A stretch of 47,900 bases of DNA from DASUFE01 sp036274675. GTDB taxonomy: Bacteria > Pseudomonadota > Gammaproteobacteria > HTCC5015. A model generated the notes under the pieces. That model was not told where the DNA came from, ran no database searches, and saw only the letters and a program-made list of their open reading frames with translations. A program made the translations under genes and the position numbers. How positions within the stretch are numbered: the first letter of the stretch is position 1; every line of letters begins with the position of its first letter. The stretch is from NCBI GenBank assembly GCA_036274675.1, contig DASUFE010000025.1:1-47900 (forward strand). The letters are read 5' to 3'. Of this stretch, positions 16,917-26,236 are shown one piece after another.

Positions 16917-17834
16917 CTAATTTGAAGCGTATATGAAATCGAGGGGATTGACCTGATTGCCTTCCTTCAAAACTTCGAAATGTACATGCGGCCCGGTGGA
17001 TCGGCCGGTGGAACCCATCAATGCCACGACCTGCCCTTTCTTGACGGCTTCGCCCTCCTTGACCAGGATGCTGGAACAATGGCCGTAACGCGTGGAATAG
17101 CCATTCCCGTGATTGATCTCGACCAGGTTGCCATATCCGAAACGGCGATCGGCCCAGGTAACAACGCCTCCGGCCACGGCGATAATTTCAGTGCCTTCTT
17201 TGGAGGCAATATCAAGGCCCTTGTGCAGCTCCCTGCCGCCGTCAAAAGGACTATTACGATAACCATAATAGGATGAGACCCATCCTTTGACGACTGGCCG
17301 GCCGGCCGGGTGCACTTCCTCATGCAAATTGCGCGACCTTAGAATTTCTTCCAATACGAAAAGCTGGTACTCGCGATAGCCCAGCTCCAGGCCTAAGCGG
17401 CTAATGGCGTTTTCCAACGCCCCCTGGTCCGTGTTATCGGCAACTGATGCTTCACCAGGCCCCCCTACGGCGGGGGGACTATCGAACTCGAATTCGCTTT
17501 CATCAAGATTGGCCATTTTGACCAGTTTGTCGCCGAGAGCGTTAAGGCGGGTGATATGGCCGTGCATCTGACCGATACGGGTAGTGAGTTCGCTGACTTT
17601 GGCTTCTGTCATATCCCTCAAATCGGCGACCGCAACCCGCTGTTCGTCCAGTTCGCTTTGCCAGGCCCGGATATAACCGTCCGTTTGATACTTTGCCCCT
17701 AACCAATAACCCAAGCCCGTGAATGAAAAGGCCAACAGCAGAAAGCTTGCTATCACGGCCACATAATGCATCGCTGTACTTAGATGCAAATGATGTCGTG
17801 AGCGGCCCTTCTTGGTAATTAGAATTATATTCAT
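16917..17834 (-). CDS. Membrane-anchored M23 family peptidoglycan endopeptidase
   Basis: 305 residues with one N-terminal membrane helix (about 22-46), a coiled-coil-like helical stretch (about 58-110), and a C-terminal LytM/M23 domain. Zinc ligands His204 and Asp208 (HKGLD) and His285 (HVHFE), plus His252 (RYGHC), are all present, so the domain should be active in cutting peptide crosslinks, in contrast to degenerate EnvC/NlpD-type domains. The location between dciA and secA is conserved in many gammaproteobacteria. It diverges from dciA. A weak ribosome site precedes the ATG. Substrate and partners are inferred from the family only. Confidence 0.92.
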   Translation of the reverse strand: MNIILITKKGRSRHHLHLSTAMHYVAVIASFLLLAFSFTGLGYWLGAKYQTDGYIRAWQSELDEQRVAVADLRDMTEAKVSELTTRIGQMHGHITRLNALGDKLVKMANLDESEFEFDSPPAVGGPGEASVADNTDQGALENAISRLGLELGYREYQLFVLEEILRSRNLHEEVHPAGRPVVKGWVSSYYGYRNSPFDGGRELHKGLDIASKEGTEIIAVAGGVVTWADRRFGYGNLVEINHGNGYSTRYGHCSSILVKEGEAVKKGQVVALMGSTGRSTGPHVHFEVLKEGNQVNPLDFIYASN

Positions 17835-17941
17835 GGGTTAGAAAATCTCGGTTAAATCAACGAGATAAAATGCTAACATTGGGTAATATAGTAAATATCT
17901 CATCACTATACAACCCAGGGGAAGGGTAGCTCTTAAGCGCC

Positions 17942-18364
17942 ATGAAATCTCTCGAAACCTATATCCCTTCCTCTATAGCCTCGCATCTAGCGCAGCTGCA
18001 GAAAATAAACCGGGCGCTATATGAAATTGTACCTATCGAATTCCTTGGCCATATCCAGGCGGCGGGGAATCCTGAAAATGGAATTATCCATATCTACACC
18101 GATTCGCCGGCCTGGGGCGCCAAGCTGCGCTTTTATCAATCTTCCATAACAACCGGGTTAACAACCCGCACGGGACTTAATATCAAATCAATTTTGATAG
18201 CCGTGCATCCCAAAACCCGGGATCGCAAAACTCAACCATTAAAGAGGCCTGCACTTTCCAGAAAGTCGGCCCAGTTGCTGACGGCTTTAGCGAAAAATAC
18301 CGAAGATCCTGAATTAAAACGTGCCCTGTCAGCTCTGGCAAAACATACTTCGGGCAGTAAATAA
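17942..18364 (+). CDS. dciA: DciA-type replicative helicase loader (DUF721)
   Basis: 140-residue protein with the DUF721 fold in its N-terminal part: LAQLQKINRALYEIVP, then a beta strand pair (IIHIYTDSPAWGAKLRFYQSSI) typical of DciA, and a basic C-terminal tail ending in short helices (KSAQLLTALAKNTEDPELKRALSALAKH). DciA helps load DnaB in bacteria that lack DnaC/DnaI. Its place next to lpxC and the M23/secA block is the usual one in gammaproteobacteria. It is read alone on the plus strand, convergent with lpxC with only 29 nt between them and no obvious terminator. Confidence 0.82.
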   Translation: MKSLETYIPSSIASHLAQLQKINRALYEIVPIEFLGHIQAAGNPENGIIHIYTDSPAWGAKLRFYQSSITTGLTTRTGLNIKSILIAVHPKTRDRKTQPLKRPALSRKSAQLLTALAKNTEDPELKRALSALAKHTSGSK

Positions 18365-18393
18365 CCCCCGCCGTTATTCTAAATAGAAGTACC

Positions 18394-19305
18394 TCAGGCC
18401 AGAACCAGCGGCGGCGCATAGGAAATAGGAGCCTTCGCTTCGTCTTCGAAAGTCACTTCTTCCCAGGCATCGGGCCGTTCGAGCAGCTTCTTCAATAACA
18501 GATTATTCAAGGCATGACCGGATTTGTAACCGGTAAAGGCCCCGATCAGACTATGGCCCAGCAAATACAGATCGCCGATAGCGTCCAGAATCTTGTGCTT
18601 GACGAACTCGTCCTCATACCGGAGTCCGTCCTCATTCAACACCCGATAGTCATCGACCACCACGGCATTATCCAGACTGCCGCCCAGCACGAGATTCTGC
18701 TGACGCAGGCGCTCGACATCGCGGATGAAACCGAAGGTCCTGGCGCGGCTCACTTCCTTGAGAAATGAGGTGCTGGAAAAATCGATTTCGGCCGTCTGAC
18801 GCGAGGATTTGAAAACGGGATGATCGAACTCAATCGTGAAACCCACTTTGAATCCATTGAAAGGATCGAAACGAGCCCATTTGCCGCTTTCTTCCACAAT
18901 AACGGCTTTGCGGATACGGATGAATTTTTTCGGCTTATCCTGCTCGACAATGCCGGCGGATTGCAGCAGGAATACAAAGGGTCCCGCGCTTCCATCCATG
19001 ATCGGCACTTCAGCGGCGTTCAAATCAATATACGCATTATCGATGCCGAGACCAGCCATTGCCGAAAGCAGATGCTCTACGGTGGAAATCTTGATGCCGT
19101 CCTTGCACAGGGCGGTCGATAACTGGGTATCGCCCACATTGGTCGACAAAGCCTTGATTTCGACAGGCCTGTCGAAATCCACTCTGCGGAAAACGATGCC
19201 GGTGTCCGGGACAGCGGGACGCAAGGTCAGATAAATCTTCTCGCCAGTATGCAGCCCTATCCCTGTGGCCCTGATAACATTTTTAAGAGTCCTTTGTTTT
19301 ATCAC
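18394..19305 (-). CDS. lpxC: UDP-3-O-acyl-N-acetylglucosamine deacetylase LpxC
   Basis: Zinc deacetylase for the first committed step of lipid A synthesis. Metal ligands His78 (STVEHLLSA), His237 and Asp241 (KHKILDAIGD), and general acid His264 (SGHALNN) are present. The start is a GTG at 19305 (IKQRTLKNVIRATGIGLHTG), with AGGAGAAG 7 nt upstream; the 303-residue product matches the family length, whereas the longer upstream frame adds unrelated residues. It is the last gene of the dcw block. The C-terminal Leu-Ala tail (PPLVLA) resembles the FtsH degradation tail of LpxC in enteric bacteria; similar turnover is inference. Confidence 0.96.
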   Translation of the reverse strand: MIKQRTLKNVIRATGIGLHTGEKIYLTLRPAVPDTGIVFRRVDFDRPVEIKALSTNVGDTQLSTALCKDGIKISTVEHLLSAMAGLGIDNAYIDLNAAEVPIMDGSAGPFVFLLQSAGIVEQDKPKKFIRIRKAVIVEESGKWARFDPFNGFKVGFTIEFDHPVFKSSRQTAEIDFSSTSFLKEVSRARTFGFIRDVERLRQQNLVLGGSLDNAVVVDDYRVLNEDGLRYEDEFVKHKILDAIGDLYLLGHSLIGAFTGYKSGHALNNLLLKKLLERPDAWEEVTFEDEAKAPISYAPPLVLA

Positions 19306-19396
19306 GCGGCTACTTCTCCTATGGTTCTCCGAACGTAACCAGTGCTGCCTGAAAATGGGGAGTTTTAGGAATGCCCAGCGGCACCAAAGCCGAGCA

Positions 19397-19425
19397 ATCA
19401 TACACAAAAGTGCTACAAAATGTAA
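19397..19425 (-). promoter_or_regulatory. Possible sigma-70 promoter of lpxC
   Basis: On the minus strand TTACAT (19420-19425), a 17-nt spacer and TATGAT (19397-19402) would start transcription near 19390 and give a leader of about 85 nt. lpxC has its own promoter in E. coli too. The -35 is weak. Confidence 0.35.
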
Positions 19426-19524
19426 CAAATTTGATCAAAATGGCCCAAATTAGCGGCATATAAGCCCTTCTCAGCAAATTTAATGCCGGAAACAGCTCCT
19501 CTAACTCTCATCTGTCCTATTTGA

Positions 19525-20667
19525 TCAATCCGCTTGTCTCCGCAGAAAAGCCGGAATATCCAGGTATTCTGTATCGAATCCACCATCCCGATGCAGGCCA
19601 TCCCCGACAGCCTTCTTGTCGCGAATCATCGTCGGCTTATCGTAATGCTTGTAGTCGACATCACCAGCCGATCGTTCCACCAGTCTTACCGGCTTCATGG
19701 CTTCGGCATGATAGCCAAGCCCTGTAGCGACCACGGTAACCCTCAGCTCACCGGCATGCAATTCCGGATCAATGACGGTACCGACTACCACAGTAGCGTC
19801 CTCAGAAGCGAATTCTTTAATCGCCGAACCGACTTCTTCGAACTCGCCGATCGATAGGTCCGGCCCCGCCGTTACATTGACCAGGATACCCTTGGCTCCC
19901 GACAGGCTTACATCTTCCAGCAGTGGGCTGGCCGCGGCCGCATGTGCAGCCTCGCGCGCGCGGTCCTTTCCAGATGCGATCCCGGAACCCATCATCGCCA
20001 TGCCCATTTCGGACATGACCGTACGTACGTCGGCGAAATCGACGTTGATCAGACCGGGTTTGGTGATCAATTCCGCAATGCCCTGTACGGCTCCCTGCAG
20101 CACATTGTTGGCCGCCTTGAAGGCTTCCAGCAAACCGATATCCCGGCCCAGAACAGTCATGAGTTTTTCATTGGGAATAGTGATCAGGGAATCGACATGC
20201 TGCCCCAGCGCCCTGATTCCTTCCTGCGCCACCGTCATGCGTTTCTTGCCTTCGAAAGGAAACGGCTTGGTGACCACAGCCACCGTCAATATGCCCATTT
20301 CCTTGGCAATCTGCGCAACAACCGGCGCCGCGCCGGTGCCGGTGCCGCCGCCCATGCCCGCGGTGATAAACAACATGTCGGCGCCATCAATCACGCTCTG
20401 AATGCGCTCCCGGTCCTCGAGAGCCGCCTGGCGACCGATTTCAGGATTGGCGCCCGCCCCCAGGCCCTTGGTGATATTGCAGCCGATTTGCAGGTTGGTT
20501 TTTATATTCATGTTCTTCAGGGCTTGTGAATCCGTATTGGCGCAAATGAAATCCACGCCTTCGATCTTGGATCCGAGCATGTGCCTGACCGCGTTGCCGC
20601 CGCCACCGCCGATCCCCATGACCTTGATCACCGCGCTTTGACTATAGGTGTCCATCAGCTCAAACAT
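19525..20667 (-). CDS. ftsZ: Cell division GTPase FtsZ
   Basis: Tubulin-like GTPase that forms the division ring. The GTP signature GGGTGTG is at 106-112, the catalytic synergy loop is in NVDFADVRTVM, and the conserved C-terminal peptide DTEYLDIPAFLRRQAD, which binds FtsA and other partners, is intact. 380 residues. A strong GGAGGTAAC precedes the ATG. Unlike most genes of the cluster it is separated from its upstream neighbour ftsA, by 202 nt, and that gap holds a terminator-like hairpin. The ZapD half of the CoaE fusion at 9293-10708 should act on this protein. Confidence 0.98.
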   Translation of the reverse strand: MFELMDTYSQSAVIKVMGIGGGGGNAVRHMLGSKIEGVDFICANTDSQALKNMNIKTNLQIGCNITKGLGAGANPEIGRQAALEDRERIQSVIDGADMLFITAGMGGGTGTGAAPVVAQIAKEMGILTVAVVTKPFPFEGKKRMTVAQEGIRALGQHVDSLITIPNEKLMTVLGRDIGLLEAFKAANNVLQGAVQGIAELITKPGLINVDFADVRTVMSEMGMAMMGSGIASGKDRAREAAHAAAASPLLEDVSLSGAKGILVNVTAGPDLSIGEFEEVGSAIKEFASEDATVVVGTVIDPELHAGELRVTVVATGLGYHAEAMKPVRLVERSAGDVDYKHYDKPTMIRDKKAVGDGLHRDGGFDTEYLDIPAFLRRQAD

Positions 20668-20716
20668 GATTGTTACCTCCGCATTCCAAAATTAAAAATT
20701 AAAATCAGTTACCGGT

Positions 20717-20738
20717 AAAAAGGGCACATCCTTGTGCC
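20717..20738 (-). terminator. Terminator or attenuator between ftsA and ftsZ
   Basis: GGCACA (20723-20728) and TGTGCC (20733-20738) form a 6-bp stem with a 4-nt loop; on the minus strand it is followed by C and five T. It lies in the direction of cluster transcription, after ftsA and 50 nt before the ftsZ start. The stem is short, so it may end only part of the transcripts. Confidence 0.45.
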
Positions 20739-20869
20739 AGGAGGGGATAATCGTTTTACCAATCCTCGCGTCACACCGGTACATTCATAACTGTTGTAAG
20801 TTTCCTTAAATCTCTTCCTGCTTCACTTGTTGCCTTTAAATCGCTCTCTCACTTCTCAGGCCAGGCGTT

Positions 20870-22102
20870 TTAGAAGTTCCCCTTAAACCACTCCGTCATC
20901 CGCGCCCATATTCCGCCGATGCCGGTCTCGCCGTAAAATTCACGCCGCGACTCGCGATTCGCATTGCCGAACAGCAACAATCCGACGCCGGTGGCATGAA
21001 TGGGGTTCCGCACTACGTCCGCCAGACCACTGACGAATTGCGGCATTCCCAGGCGTACCGGCATATTGAAAATCTCCTCCGCCAGCTCGATCACACCTTC
21101 CATCTTGGCGCTGCCGCCGGTCAGCACCACTCCCGCCGCGATCAGGTCCTCGAAGCCGCTACGCCGCAGTTCGGCCAGCACAAGATCCATCAACTCCGAA
21201 TAGCGCGGCTCCACCACGTCGATCAGCGTCATGCGTGACAGCTTCCGCGGCGGCCTATCACCCACGCTCGGAACCTCGATCGTCTCGTCAGGATTCGCCA
21301 GTTGTTTCAGTGCGCAGGCGTATTTGATTTTGATTTCCTCGGCATACTGGGTGGGGGTACGCAAGGCGACGGCTATATCGTTTGTGATCTGATCGCCGGC
21401 GATCGGAATCACGGCAGTGTGACGGATCGCACCCTCACAGAAAATCGCGATATCAGTGGTTCCTCCCCCGATATCGACCAGACATACGCCCAGGTCCTTC
21501 TCGTCCTCGGTCAGCACCGAATAACTCGAAGCCAACTGTTCAAGAATAATATCGTCCACTTCCAGTCCGCAGCGACGCACGCATTTGACGATATTCTGGG
21601 CGGCGCTGACCGCCCCGGTGATGAGATGCACCTTGGCTTCCAGCCGCACTCCCGACATACCGACGGGTTCCTTGATCCCTTCCTGCCCGTCGATCACGAA
21701 CTCCTGCGGAAGTATGTGCAGGATTTTCTGATCAGCCGGAATCGCGACCGCCCTGGCCGCGTCGATTACGCGATCGACATCGGCGGTTGTGACTTCACGG
21801 TCCTTGATAGCGACGATGCCGTGTGAATTAAGGCTGCGCACATGGCTTCCGGCGATGCCGGTATAGACGGAATGAATCTGGCAACCAGCCATCAACTCCG
21901 CTTCCTCGATAGCGCGCTGGATCGATTGCACGGTGGATTCGATATTAACCACCACGCCCTTCTTGAGCCCCCGCGAGGGATGCGAACCCAAGCCCACTAT
22001 ATCGATCTCGCCCGAGGATCCGATTTCGCCGACAATGGCCACCACCTTGGAGGTGCCGATGTCCAGGCCCACTATCATTTCACGCTCTGATTTTTTAGAC
22101 AT
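20870..22102 (-). CDS. ftsA: Cell division protein FtsA
   Basis: Actin-like ATPase that anchors FtsZ to the inner membrane. Phosphate-1 motif VGLDIGTSKV near the N-terminus, the 1C domain, phosphate-2 motif CLVDIGGGTTDIAIF, adenosine motif GVVLTGGSAKMEGV, and a C-terminal amphipathic membrane helix (IWARMTEWFKGNF). 410 residues, normal size. AGAGGAAT precedes the ATG, and the start overlaps the end of ftsQ by 8 nt, pointing to translational coupling. Confidence 0.97.
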   Translation of the reverse strand: MSKKSEREMIVGLDIGTSKVVAIVGEIGSSGEIDIVGLGSHPSRGLKKGVVVNIESTVQSIQRAIEEAELMAGCQIHSVYTGIAGSHVRSLNSHGIVAIKDREVTTADVDRVIDAARAVAIPADQKILHILPQEFVIDGQEGIKEPVGMSGVRLEAKVHLITGAVSAAQNIVKCVRRCGLEVDDIILEQLASSYSVLTEDEKDLGVCLVDIGGGTTDIAIFCEGAIRHTAVIPIAGDQITNDIAVALRTPTQYAEEIKIKYACALKQLANPDETIEVPSVGDRPPRKLSRMTLIDVVEPRYSELMDLVLAELRRSGFEDLIAAGVVLTGGSAKMEGVIELAEEIFNMPVRLGMPQFVSGLADVVRNPIHATGVGLLLFGNANRESRREFYGETGIGGIWARMTEWFKGNF

Positions 22103-22949
22103 CGCGATTCCTCTTGGCTCCTGTGTCGTTCACGGCCGGATCTTTCCAGCTCACCGCAAAACCGTTGCTGTAACGCAGATCGACTGCGCGTACATCCGTC
22201 ATGCGTGATTTCAGATAACGCGGATACGTGCGCAGAAAGCGTTGCAGGCGAGCTTCAACTTTTTCCTTGCCCAGGTTTATTTCCACGCCGTTCACGGTGA
22301 TCAACAACCAGCTGCGGCGCGTATCCAGCCTGATCCCGGCCAGATCAAGCCCGGCCTGCTTCAGCCAGCCGTTCCACAACATGAACTGCGCGAGCATCTC
22401 CGCCTCCGACCCCTCGGGACCGGACAGGCTGGGCAATGACAGCGTCGGATCGACATACCGGTGCTTGAAAATACCTGCAGCGTCGTTCAGAAACAGAGTC
22501 TTGTTCCACACGGCCACCGGGACCTGCTCCTCGATTTTCACAATAATCCTGTTCGGCCATCGGCGCTTGAGCGACACATCCCGGATCCACGATAATTCCA
22601 ACAGCGCGGCGCGGGCGTTAACCAGATCGGCGGTAAAGAAATCGCCTTTTACATAAGGCAGCAGCGCGAGCTCGATTTCATGCGCCTGCTCGTTATGAAA
22701 TTCGCCTTCGATCGTCACCGCCTGCACCTCGAAAGATTGTGCGTAGCGTTTGATCAACCATGCCGCGGGGACCGCGGTAACGAGAACGAGCCCGGTGATC
22801 AATGCCATGCGCTGCAACCACAGGCGCCTGAGTTGCCGCTGCTCATCCGAAATTTCAGAGCGGCGCACGACTTGCATGCGCGGACGCCGTGATCGCGGAG
22901 CGCGCGGATCCGGCCATTCGCGCAAATCGATTCTGGCGTTACGCGCCAT
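22095..22949 (-). CDS. ftsQ: Cell division protein FtsQ
   Basis: Bitopic inner-membrane protein of the FtsQLB complex. A basic cytoplasmic N-terminus (about 1-45) is followed by one membrane helix (about 48-68), a POTRA domain beginning FEVQAVTIEG, and the FtsQ beta domain ending near VDLRYSNGFAVSW, which is the conserved recruitment region. 284 residues. The start overlaps ddl by 11 nt and has GGGAGG upstream. Confidence 0.96.
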   Translation of the reverse strand: MARNARIDLREWPDPRAPRSRRPRMQVVRRSEISDEQRQLRRLWLQRMALITGLVLVTAVPAAWLIKRYAQSFEVQAVTIEGEFHNEQAHEIELALLPYVKGDFFTADLVNARAALLELSWIRDVSLKRRWPNRIIVKIEEQVPVAVWNKTLFLNDAAGIFKHRYVDPTLSLPSLSGPEGSEAEMLAQFMLWNGWLKQAGLDLAGIRLDTRRSWLLITVNGVEINLGKEKVEARLQRFLRTYPRYLKSRMTDVRAVDLRYSNGFAVSWKDPAVNDTGAKRNRDV

Positions 22950-23886
22950 GCACGCCTCCCCGCTTCATGTCCAGACTGGTATCCAGTATGCGCAGCACCA
23001 GCGCCTGGAAATCGATACCGGCGGCTCTTGCCGCCATGGGCACCAGGCTGTGATCCGTCATGCCGGGCGCGGTGTTCGCTTCGATCAGCCACGGACGACC
23101 GTCACGGTCCGTCATAAAATCCACGCGTCCCCAACCGCTCGCTCCGAGCGCGGCATAAGCGTGCAGCGCGATCCGCTGCATCTCCTGCTCTTTCGAGGCT
23201 GACAGGCCGCAAGGACAGTGATAACGTGTTTTATCGTCCTTGTATTTGGCCTCGTAATCATAAAAAGCCCGTGGAGTCTCCAGGCGTATCAGCGGCAAGG
23301 CCTCGCCTGCCAGAATACCCGCTGTATATTCCGCCCCACTGATAAATTTTTCCGCAATCACAGTGCCATAGCGAGCAGCCAGCCGCCATGCATTCTCCAT
23401 ATCCGACTCGCGCTCCACCTTGCTGATGCCGACACTGGAACCCTCGAATACCGGTTTCACCATCAAGGGAAGGCCGAGCTCTCTTACCGCCACTGAGCAG
23501 TCCGTGGCGGAACGCAATTCCATATACTCCGGCACCGCAAGGCCTACGCCCTTCCAGATCCATTTGCTGCGCAGCTTGTCCATGGCAAGCGCGCAACCCA
23601 GCACGCCGCTGCCGGTATAAGGCAAGCCGATCAGATCCAGCAACGCCTGGACGGTACCGTTCTCGCCGATGCCGCCGTGCAGAATATTGAACACTCGGTC
23701 GCACTTTGAACGCGCCAGTACTTCGGCAATATCTGAGCCGGCGTCTATCGGCATGACGTCGACTCCGGCTGCGCGCAAGGCTTCCAGTACCGCCTTGCCG
23801 CTGATCAATGAAATTTCACGCTCGGCCGACAGACCGCCCATCAACAACGCCACCTTGCCGTATTTTTTTGCGTTTGCGGTACTCAC
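22939..23886 (-). CDS. ddlB: D-alanine--D-alanine ligase
   Basis: ATP-grasp enzyme that makes the D-Ala-D-Ala dipeptide for peptidoglycan. Visible marks are LMGGLSAEREISLISG, ILHGGIGENGTVQALLDLIGLPYTGSG, the ATP-binding EGSSVGISKV loop, and C-terminal GWGRVDFMTDRDG and EANTAPGMTDHSL with the Mg ligands. 315 residues. The start codon is GTG with GGAG 7 nt upstream; it overlaps the murB stop as GTGA. Confidence 0.97.
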   Translation of the reverse strand: MSTANAKKYGKVALLMGGLSAEREISLISGKAVLEALRAAGVDVMPIDAGSDIAEVLARSKCDRVFNILHGGIGENGTVQALLDLIGLPYTGSGVLGCALAMDKLRSKWIWKGVGLAVPEYMELRSATDCSVAVRELGLPLMVKPVFEGSSVGISKVERESDMENAWRLAARYGTVIAEKFISGAEYTAGILAGEALPLIRLETPRAFYDYEAKYKDDKTRYHCPCGLSASKEQEMQRIALHAYAALGASGWGRVDFMTDRDGRPWLIEANTAPGMTDHSLVPMAARAAGIDFQALVLRILDTSLDMKRGGVHGA

Positions 23887-24794
23887 AACGGATCTCCGAT
23901 GATATGAACCTCCGGGTGCAGGTGCACACCGTGCGCCGATTCAACCTGTTTTTGTACGTAACTGATCAGTTGCTCTATGTCGTGGGCCGAAGCCTTGCCA
24001 TCATTGATGATGAAATTTGCATGCTTGCGCGATACCTCGGCGCCACCGATGCGGTAACCCTTCAGGCCCGAGGCCTCGATCAGCCGGCCCGCGTAATCGC
24101 CGGGAGGATTGCGGAACACCGAACCGCAGCTGTACACACCGATCGGCTGCGCGACATTGCGCTTGTTCAACATTTCCTTGATCCGATCCTTGCCGCCGCC
24201 GCCTGGATCGCGCTCCAGGCGGAAAAACGCGGCCAGGAACCATTCATGCTGCGGCCCCTCGACGCTGCGGTAACGGACGTTGTAATCGTCCGGTTGACGG
24301 GATCTCACCCGACCGCCGCGGTCAATGGTTTCCACCCGCTCGACGAATTGCCAGGTTTCGGAACCGAAGGCTCCGGCATTCATGGCCAGCGCGCCGCCGA
24401 CTGTTCCCGGAATACCGGCAAAAAATTCACTGCCGGCCAGGTTGTGCTGCGCGCCGAAACGCGCCAACTGGGCGCAGGCCACTCCCGCTTCGGCGTAGAC
24501 GACGCCTTCACCGGCATCGCCTTCGACGATCGTCAGCCCGGTCAATGCGCCATGCAGGCAGATCACGGTGGCATCGATACCGCCGTCGCGCACCAGCAGA
24601 TTGCTACCGAGACCTAAAAATACGATTTTTTCATCCGCCTGCAGTGATTGCAGGAAAACCAGCAGGTCCTGGCGATCAGCGGGCGTATAGAATGTCCTCG
24701 CCGTACCGCCGGTGCGCCACGAGGTATGCTGCGACATCGGCTCATCCCGCAACAGTTCACCGCGCAGCTTGATATCATGTTCCAGCACCGTCAT
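23883..24794 (-). CDS. murB: UDP-N-acetylenolpyruvoylglucosamine reductase
   Basis: FAD enzyme that completes UDP-MurNAc. The family marks are HTSWRTGG at the N-terminus, LGLGSNLLVRDGG, GIPGTVGGALAMNAGA for FAD binding, YRSVEGPQ, and the catalytic Ser region SCGSVFRNPPGDYAGRLIE. 303 residues, the short type-II-like form without the extra loop of E. coli MurB. It overlaps murC by ATGA and has GGGGGAG before the start. Confidence 0.96.
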   Translation of the reverse strand: MTVLEHDIKLRGELLRDEPMSQHTSWRTGGTARTFYTPADRQDLLVFLQSLQADEKIVFLGLGSNLLVRDGGIDATVICLHGALTGLTIVEGDAGEGVVYAEAGVACAQLARFGAQHNLAGSEFFAGIPGTVGGALAMNAGAFGSETWQFVERVETIDRGGRVRSRQPDDYNVRYRSVEGPQHEWFLAAFFRLERDPGGGGKDRIKEMLNKRNVAQPIGVYSCGSVFRNPPGDYAGRLIEASGLKGYRIGGAEVSRKHANFIINDGKASAHDIEQLISYVQKQVESAHGVHLHPEVHIIGDPL

Positions 24795-26236
24795 TTACGC
24801 TCCCCCTTGAGAGTCTCCGGCAGGGAAGCAGCCACCGCTCCAACGTTGCCGGCACCCAGCGTCAGCAGCACATCGCCATCCTGCAGGATCAGCTGCAGCA
24901 CCTCCGGCAACACCTTGAGATCCTCGATGAATACAGGATTCACCTTGCCGCGGGCGCGGATCGCCTTGCACAGTGCGCGTCCGTCCGCATGCGGGATCGG
25001 CGTTTCACCGGCGGCGTATACCTCGCTCACGCATAACACGTCCGCGGTACTGAGAACCATGGCGAAATCGTCCAGCAGATCACGCGTGCGCGTATAGCGG
25101 TGGGGCTGAAATACCACTACAAGTCGCCGTTGCGGCCAGGTATCGCGTGCCGCGCTCATCGTGGCCCGCACTTCGGTCGGATGATGGCCGTAATCATCCA
25201 CAAGCTCTACGGCGCCACGCGGAGTCTGCACCGCGCCGTAGCGCTCGAAGCGACGGCCGATACCGGAAAATTCCGCGATCGCAGCCCGTATATCCGAAGT
25301 GGAGATGCCGAGTTCGTGCGCCACAGCAATCGCAGCCAGCGCATTCAACACATTGTGCCGACCCGGCGTGTGAATCTCGACCTCGAAGCTTTCCCTGCCG
25401 CCCGACAGCGCCGCCTGGAAACGCGAGCCCTGCTCATAGGGACGGATATCGCGTGCGCGCACATCGGCCTCATGTTCGATGCCGTAGGTCATGACGGGCC
25501 GCTTGATCGAAGGCAGCATTTCGCGCAGCACGGGATCGTCCATGCACAGCACGGCCAGGCCGTAGAACGGCAGGTGATGGATGAACTCGTTGAAGGTCTG
25601 CTTCAACTTTTCAAAATCTCCGTCGTAAGTGGCCATATGGTCCGCATCGACGTTAGTAACGATCGCGATCGTCGGCTGCAGATATAAAAATGAAGCGTCG
25701 CTTTCATCGGCTTCCGCGACGAGATACTCGCCGGCGCCGAGACGCGCGTGCCGGCCGAGGCTCTTCAGGCGGCCGCCAATGACGAACGTAGGATCGAGAC
25801 CGGCGTGCGCCAGTATGGTGGCAACAAGGCTGGTGGTCGTAGTCTTGCCGTGCGTTCCCGCGACGGCGATCCCACGGCGGAAACGCATCAATTCCGCCAA
25901 CATCTCGGCGCGCGGCACCACGGGAATACGGTCCGCGTGCGCCTGCAGCACCTCGGGATTGTCCGCGGCTACCGCGCTCGATACCACCACAACATCCACG
26001 CCCTTGGCGTGTTTCGCGTCGTGGCCAAGAAAAATTTTCGCGCCGTGCTCGGCCAGGCGCCGGGTCGAGGCGTTTTCACCGAGATCCGAACCGCTGATTT
26101 CGTAGCCGAGGTTGAGCATCACGTCCGCGATCCCGCTCATGCCGGCGCCACCGATACCGACGAAATGAACCCGCCGGATGCGGCGCATCGGACTCATCGT
26201 CAAACTGTTACCGGATTTCTTCGTCGTCGCCTGCAT
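24791..26236 (-). CDS. murC: UDP-N-acetylmuramate--L-alanine ligase
   Basis: First of the four Mur ligases, adding L-Ala to UDP-MurNAc. Rossmann-like VHFVGIGGAGMSGIA, ATP P-loop GTHGKTTT (127-134), EADESDASFL and YGHHPTEV are all present. I start it at the ATG at 26236, which overlaps the murG stop (TGATG) and has GGAGAG upstream, giving 481 residues; a longer frame to 26263 adds nine residues with no support. Neighbours murG and murB are coupled by overlaps. Confidence 0.96.
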   Translation of the reverse strand: MQATTKKSGNSLTMSPMRRIRRVHFVGIGGAGMSGIADVMLNLGYEISGSDLGENASTRRLAEHGAKIFLGHDAKHAKGVDVVVVSSAVAADNPEVLQAHADRIPVVPRAEMLAELMRFRRGIAVAGTHGKTTTTSLVATILAHAGLDPTFVIGGRLKSLGRHARLGAGEYLVAEADESDASFLYLQPTIAIVTNVDADHMATYDGDFEKLKQTFNEFIHHLPFYGLAVLCMDDPVLREMLPSIKRPVMTYGIEHEADVRARDIRPYEQGSRFQAALSGGRESFEVEIHTPGRHNVLNALAAIAVAHELGISTSDIRAAIAEFSGIGRRFERYGAVQTPRGAVELVDDYGHHPTEVRATMSAARDTWPQRRLVVVFQPHRYTRTRDLLDDFAMVLSTADVLCVSEVYAAGETPIPHADGRALCKAIRARGKVNPVFIEDLKVLPEVLQLILQDGDVLLTLGAGNVGAVAASLPETLKGERK

